64,000 bases of DNA from CAVTJL01 sp963828215 (GTDB lineage: Bacteria > Pseudomonadota > Alphaproteobacteria > Geminicoccales > Geminicoccaceae), in the NCBI GenBank assembly GCA_963828215.1, contig CAWHFO010000047.1, positions 62,001-126,000 of the forward strand, written 5' to 3'. This document shows, in pieces, positions 60,835-64,000 of this stretch. A program made the translations under genes and the position numbers. The first letter of the stretch is position 1; every line of letters begins with the position of its first letter. The notes under the pieces were generated by a model. The model was given only the letters and a program-made list of their open reading frames with translations, did no database searches and was not told the origin of the DNA.

Positions 60835-61635
60835 TTGGCCGGCCCAGTCCCCTCCGGCGACGAATCGTCGCGTACCATCGTCCTCGTCCCGGCCCGCCTG
60901 GCCTCGACCCGCCTGCCCAACAAGCCGCTGGCCGACATCGCCGGCCAGCCGATGATCGTCCATGTCTGGCGCCGCGCCGTCGAGGCGGCCCTCGGGCCGG
61001 TGGTCGTGGCCTGCGCCGAGGCGGCGATCGCCGACGCCATCGGCCGGGCGGGTGGGACCGCGATCCTCACCGATCCCGACCTGCCGTCCGGGACCGACCG
61101 CATCTTCGAGGCGCTCCGCGAGGTCGACGCCGAGGGCCGCTTCGAGCGCATCGTCAACGTCCAGGGCGATCTGCCCACCCTCGACCCGGCCGCCATCCGC
61201 CGCGTCGTCCTGACACTCGACCGGCTGGGCACCGACATCGCCACCCTCGCCTCGCCGACCGAGGACGAGGAGGACCGGGCGGCCTCCAGCGTCGTCAAGG
61301 CGATCATCGCCTTCAGGCCCGGCGACCCGACGCTCGGCCGGGCGCTCTACTTCACGCGGGCCCCCTCGCCCTGGGGCCCCGGGCCCCTCTATCACCATAT
61401 CGGCCTCTACGCCTTCACCCGGGCGGCCCTCGAGCGCTACTGCGCCCTGCCGCCGAGCCCCCTGGAGCAGCGCGAGAAGCTCGAGCAGCTCCGCGCCCTC
61501 GAGAACGGCATGAGCATCGGCGTCGGGCTGGTTGACACGGTGCCCTTCGGGGTCGATACGCCGGCCGACCTCGAGCGGGCGCGCCTGCTCCTCGGCCACG
61601 GCCAGGCCTCCCCCGCCCATCGAGCTTTCCCATGA
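60835..61635 (+). CDS. kdsB: 3-deoxy-manno-octulosonate cytidylyltransferase
   Basis: 266 residues from TTG 60835, which has GGGAGA 7 bases upstream; GTG 60808 is in frame. IVLVPARLASTRLPNKPLA is the nucleotide-binding start, VNVQGDLPTLDP and LYHHIGLYAFTRAAL complete the family pattern. It activates Kdo as CMP-Kdo for lipopolysaccharide core synthesis. Its stop overlaps the pheA ATG (ATGA). The cytochrome-kdsB-pheA neighbourhood is common in Alphaproteobacteria. Confidence 0.93.
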   Translation: MAGPVPSGDESSRTIVLVPARLASTRLPNKPLADIAGQPMIVHVWRRAVEAALGPVVVACAEAAIADAIGRAGGTAILTDPDLPSGTDRIFEALREVDAEGRFERIVNVQGDLPTLDPAAIRRVVLTLDRLGTDIATLASPTEDEEDRAASSVVKAIIAFRPGDPTLGRALYFTRAPSPWGPGPLYHHIGLYAFTRAALERYCALPPSPLEQREKLEQLRALENGMSIGVGLVDTVPFGVDTPADLERARLLLGHGQASPAHRAFP

Positions 61636-62509
61636 CCGAGACGCACATCGCCCCGAGCCGACCTCACGCCGTGGCAGCGGTCGCCTTCCAGGGCATGCCG
61701 GGCGCCTACTCGCACCTCGCCTGCCAGGAGCGCCTGCCGGAGCTCCAGCCGCTGCCCTGTCACTCCTTCGAGGACGCCTTCGCCGCGGTGCGCGAAGGGC
61801 CAGGCCCGCTACGCCATGATCCCGATCGACAACTCGGTCGCCGGGCGGGTCGCGGACGTCCACCACCTCCTGCCGCGCGGCGGCCTGCACATCGTCGGCG
61901 AGACCTTCCTCCGGGTGAACCATCATCTCCTGGCGCCCAAGGGCGCGTCGCTCGCCACCCTGCGGACCGCCGAATCGCACGTCCATGCCATCGGCCAGTG
62001 CCGCCGCTTCCTGCGCGAGCACGGGCTCCAGGCGCGGGTCGTGGCCGACACGGCGGGTGCCGCCGCCGACGTGGCCAAGAGCGGCGACATCACCCGGGCG
62101 GCGATCGCGTCCCGGCTCGCGGGCGAGATCTACGGGCTCGAGACGCTCGGCGCCGACATCGAGGACGCGGAGCACAACACGACCCGCTTCCTCCTTCTGG
62201 CCCAGGACCCGGACTGGCCGCAGCCGGGCTCCGGCGCCTCCGTCACGACCTTCGTCTTCGCCGTCCGCAACGTCCCGGCGGCCCTCTACAAGGCGCTGGG
62301 CGGCTTCGCCACCAACGGCGTCAACATGACGAAGCTCGAGAGCTACATCGACGGCAGCTTCACCCAGGCCGAGTTCTACGCCGACGTCATGGGCCATCCG
62401 GCCGACCGCAGCCTCGAGCTCGCCTTCGAGGAGCTTTCTTTCTTTGCCGAGGATGTCGAGGATTCTGGGCGTCTACCCGGCCGACCCGTTCCGCTTCCGA
62501 GCCGGCTGA
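61632..62509 (+). CDS. pheA: Prephenate dehydratase (two frameshifts)
   Basis: About 291 residues. The catalytic domain shows AFQGMPGAYSHLAC, MIPIDNSVAGRVADVHHLL and HNTTRFLLLAQ. The ACT regulatory domain follows with ALYKALGGFATNGVNMTKLES (GVNMTKLES is the phenylalanine-binding signature). It makes phenylpyruvate and is likely feedback-inhibited by phenylalanine. One extra base near 61800 (EG-QARYAM) and another near 62455 break the frame; the corrected end reads ILGVYPADPFRFRAG and stops at 62509. Confidence 0.92.
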
Positions 62510-62557
62510 TCCGGCGCGAGACGCCGAGGCCACGCCTGGCGTCCCTTGACGCCCGGC

Positions 62558-64000
62558 TCAGCCCGCCTCTTCCAGATCGAGAAGAATCGGTCCCTTCCTC
62601 GATCTGCTCGCCCTCGGCCACATGCACCGTCTTCACCTGCCCGTCGCGCGGGGCCAGGACGCGGTGCTCCATCTTCATCGCCTCGAGAATGGCGAGCACC
62701 TGCCCGCGCTCGACGGGGTCGCCGGCGGCGGCCAGCAGGCGCGTGACCTTGCCCGGCATGGGGGCCGCGATCAGGGCGTCGTTCGCCTCCTCGCCGCCCG
62801 CCGCCGCGTCGTCCCCCTCGAGCGCCAGGCGGAGCCGCCGCCCGCCCCGCACCAGGGCGACCGCGTCGCCCGAGACCCGGGCCCGATAGGACTCGCGACG
62901 TCCGTCGATCTCGACCCAACGGGCACCCTCGGCCCGGCCGTGGCGCGCCGTCCAGCGCTCCCCGCCGACCAGAAGCTCGACATGGTCCCCCGCCGACAGG
63001 ATCGTCACGGGCCCGAGCTCGCGGAACCGGACGGTCCGCGCCGCCGGCGCGTTCAGCCGCCAGCCGCCCCGATCGTGCCAGGGCGAGGTCGGATCGCCGC
63101 CCGAGTCACGGCCCGCGGCCTCGCCGGGCTCGCGTCGGGCCTCGGCGACCGCGAGCGCCGCCAGAGCCAGGTCGAGCGCCTCCGGCCGATCCTCGGCGGC
63201 CAGCAGGGCGCCCTCGCGGTCGAGCCAGGCCGTGTCGATCGCCATCCGCCGATAGGGCTCCGCCCGCAGGACCCGCTGCAGGAACGCGACATTGGTGGCG
63301 GGCCCCTCGACCTCCGTCGCCTCGAGGGCGCGGCCGAGCAGGTCCAGGGCCCGGGCCCGGTCCGGCCCGTGCGCCACGATCTTGGCGATCATGGGATCGT
63401 AGAACGGCGTCACCGCATCGCCCTCGCGGACGCCTGTGTCGACCCGGATGCCGGGCAGGTCCTCCGGCAGGCGCAGGAGCCGCAGCCGGCCCGTCGAGGG
63501 GAGGAAGCCCTTGGCCGGATCCTCGGCATAGAGCCTGGCCTCGACGGCGTGACCCCGGACCCGGATCTCGTCCTGCCTGAGCGGCAGCGGTTCGCCCGAG
63601 GCGATGCGGAGCTGCCACTCGACCAGGTCCTGCCCGGTGATCGCCTCTGTCACCGGGTGTTCGACCTGGAGTCGCGTGTTCATCTCGATGAAGAAGAAGC
63701 GACCCTCGGGGTCGAGCAGGAACTCGACCGTGCCGGCGTTCTCGTAGCCCGAGGCCAGCGCCGCCTGGACCGCCGCGGCGCCCAGCGCCTCGCGCAGCCC
63801 GGGCGCCAGATCGGGCGCCGGCGACTCCTCGATGATCTTCTGATGCCGGCGCTGCAGCGTGCAGTCGCGCTCCGAGAGATGGACGGCGTTGCCATGCCGG
63901 TCGGCGAAGACCTGGACCTCGACGTGGCGCGGCCGGTCGACCAGGCGCTCGAGCAGGACATGGTCGTCGCCGAAGGCCAGCGCCGCCTCGCGCCGGCAGG
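62558..64000 (-). CDS. Biotin-dependent acyl-CoA carboxylase alpha subunit (5' end outside window)
   Basis: At least 480 residues of the C-terminal part of an acetyl/propionyl/3-methylcrotonyl-CoA carboxylase alpha chain. The biotin-carboxylase half shows LLERLVDRPRHVEVQVF, GRFFFIEMNTRLQVEHPVTE and the C-subdomain. The biotinyl lysine is in LEAMKMEH (codon 62673-62675). ATP-dependent carboxylation of biotin is its role. One extra G near 62596 breaks the last codons; the corrected end ILLDLEEAG stops at 62558. The beta subunit is not in the window, so the acyl-CoA cannot be named. Convergent with pheA. Confidence 0.88.

Overview
This window is about 70% G+C and densely coded. It looks like a chromosomal stretch of an alphaproteobacterium. 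The best evidence is a circularly permuted, two-piece tmRNA gene at about 49190-49437 (minus strand), which I read from its tag codons, its acceptor half and its 5' half. Next to it is an alpha-type sspB. Other support comes from a cytochrome c / kdsB / pheA neighbourhood and Yej- and Dpp-type peptide importers. I cannot place it below class with confidence; a Rhodospirillales/Geminicoccales-like lineage is a guess. I see no rRNA, tRNA, insertion sequence, prophage or CRISPR array.

Layout. 0.3-9.1 kb is an exopolysaccharide/cell-envelope cluster in two converging arms. The rightward arm has an alpha/beta hydrolase, a WecA/MraY-type initiating transferase and a GT4 glycosyltransferase. The leftward arm has a nucleotide-sugar dehydrogenase, epimerase, methyltransferase, FemAB-like protein and polysaccharide deacetylase. 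9.5-10.9 kb is an ECF sigma factor with its anti-sigma factor. 11.1-14.3 kb is gatCAB. 14.3-20.5 kb holds a second glycosyltransferase, a cytochrome c, a cyclase-type hydrolase, a Gfo/Idh oxidoreductase, and an aminotransferase/amidase pair. 20.8-23.1 kb is a dienelactone hydrolase divergent from rimO. 23.1-26.5 kb is a phosphorus-scavenging group: a PhoD-like phosphatase convergent with phosphonatase plus an FAD oxidoreductase. 26.7-35.5 kb is one long leftward peptide-import operon: an M81 metallopeptidase, two paralogous binding proteins and dppBCDF. 35.7-40.8 kb is a TetR-controlled RND efflux pump. 40.8-50.5 kb holds housekeeping genes: priA, xerC, an AsmA-like protein, fumC, sspB, tmRNA and thyX. 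50.8-58.7 kb is a periplasmic protein plus a leftward yejABEF-mltF operon. 58.8-62.5 kb is hisN, a two-domain cytochrome c, kdsB and pheA. The window ends inside a biotin-dependent acyl-CoA carboxylase alpha subunit.

Sequence quality. About 28 single-base frame changes interrupt otherwise well-conserved genes, including essential ones (gatA, gatB). About 24 are one-base insertions and four are one-base deletions. This looks like uncorrected long-read error rather than gene decay, so I annotate these genes as whole CDSs across the frame change and give the break position. Three short stretches look like true remnants or assembly deletions: an SDR fragment near 20.6 kb, a metallo-hydrolase 3' end near 50.6 kb, and an orphan signal-peptide start near 26.6 kb.

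Functional themes. Two peptide importers dominate. One travels with a metallopeptidase. The other travels with a lytic transglycosylase, which suggests muropeptide recycling. The tmRNA and the adaptor protein for its degradation tag sit side by side on the same strand.
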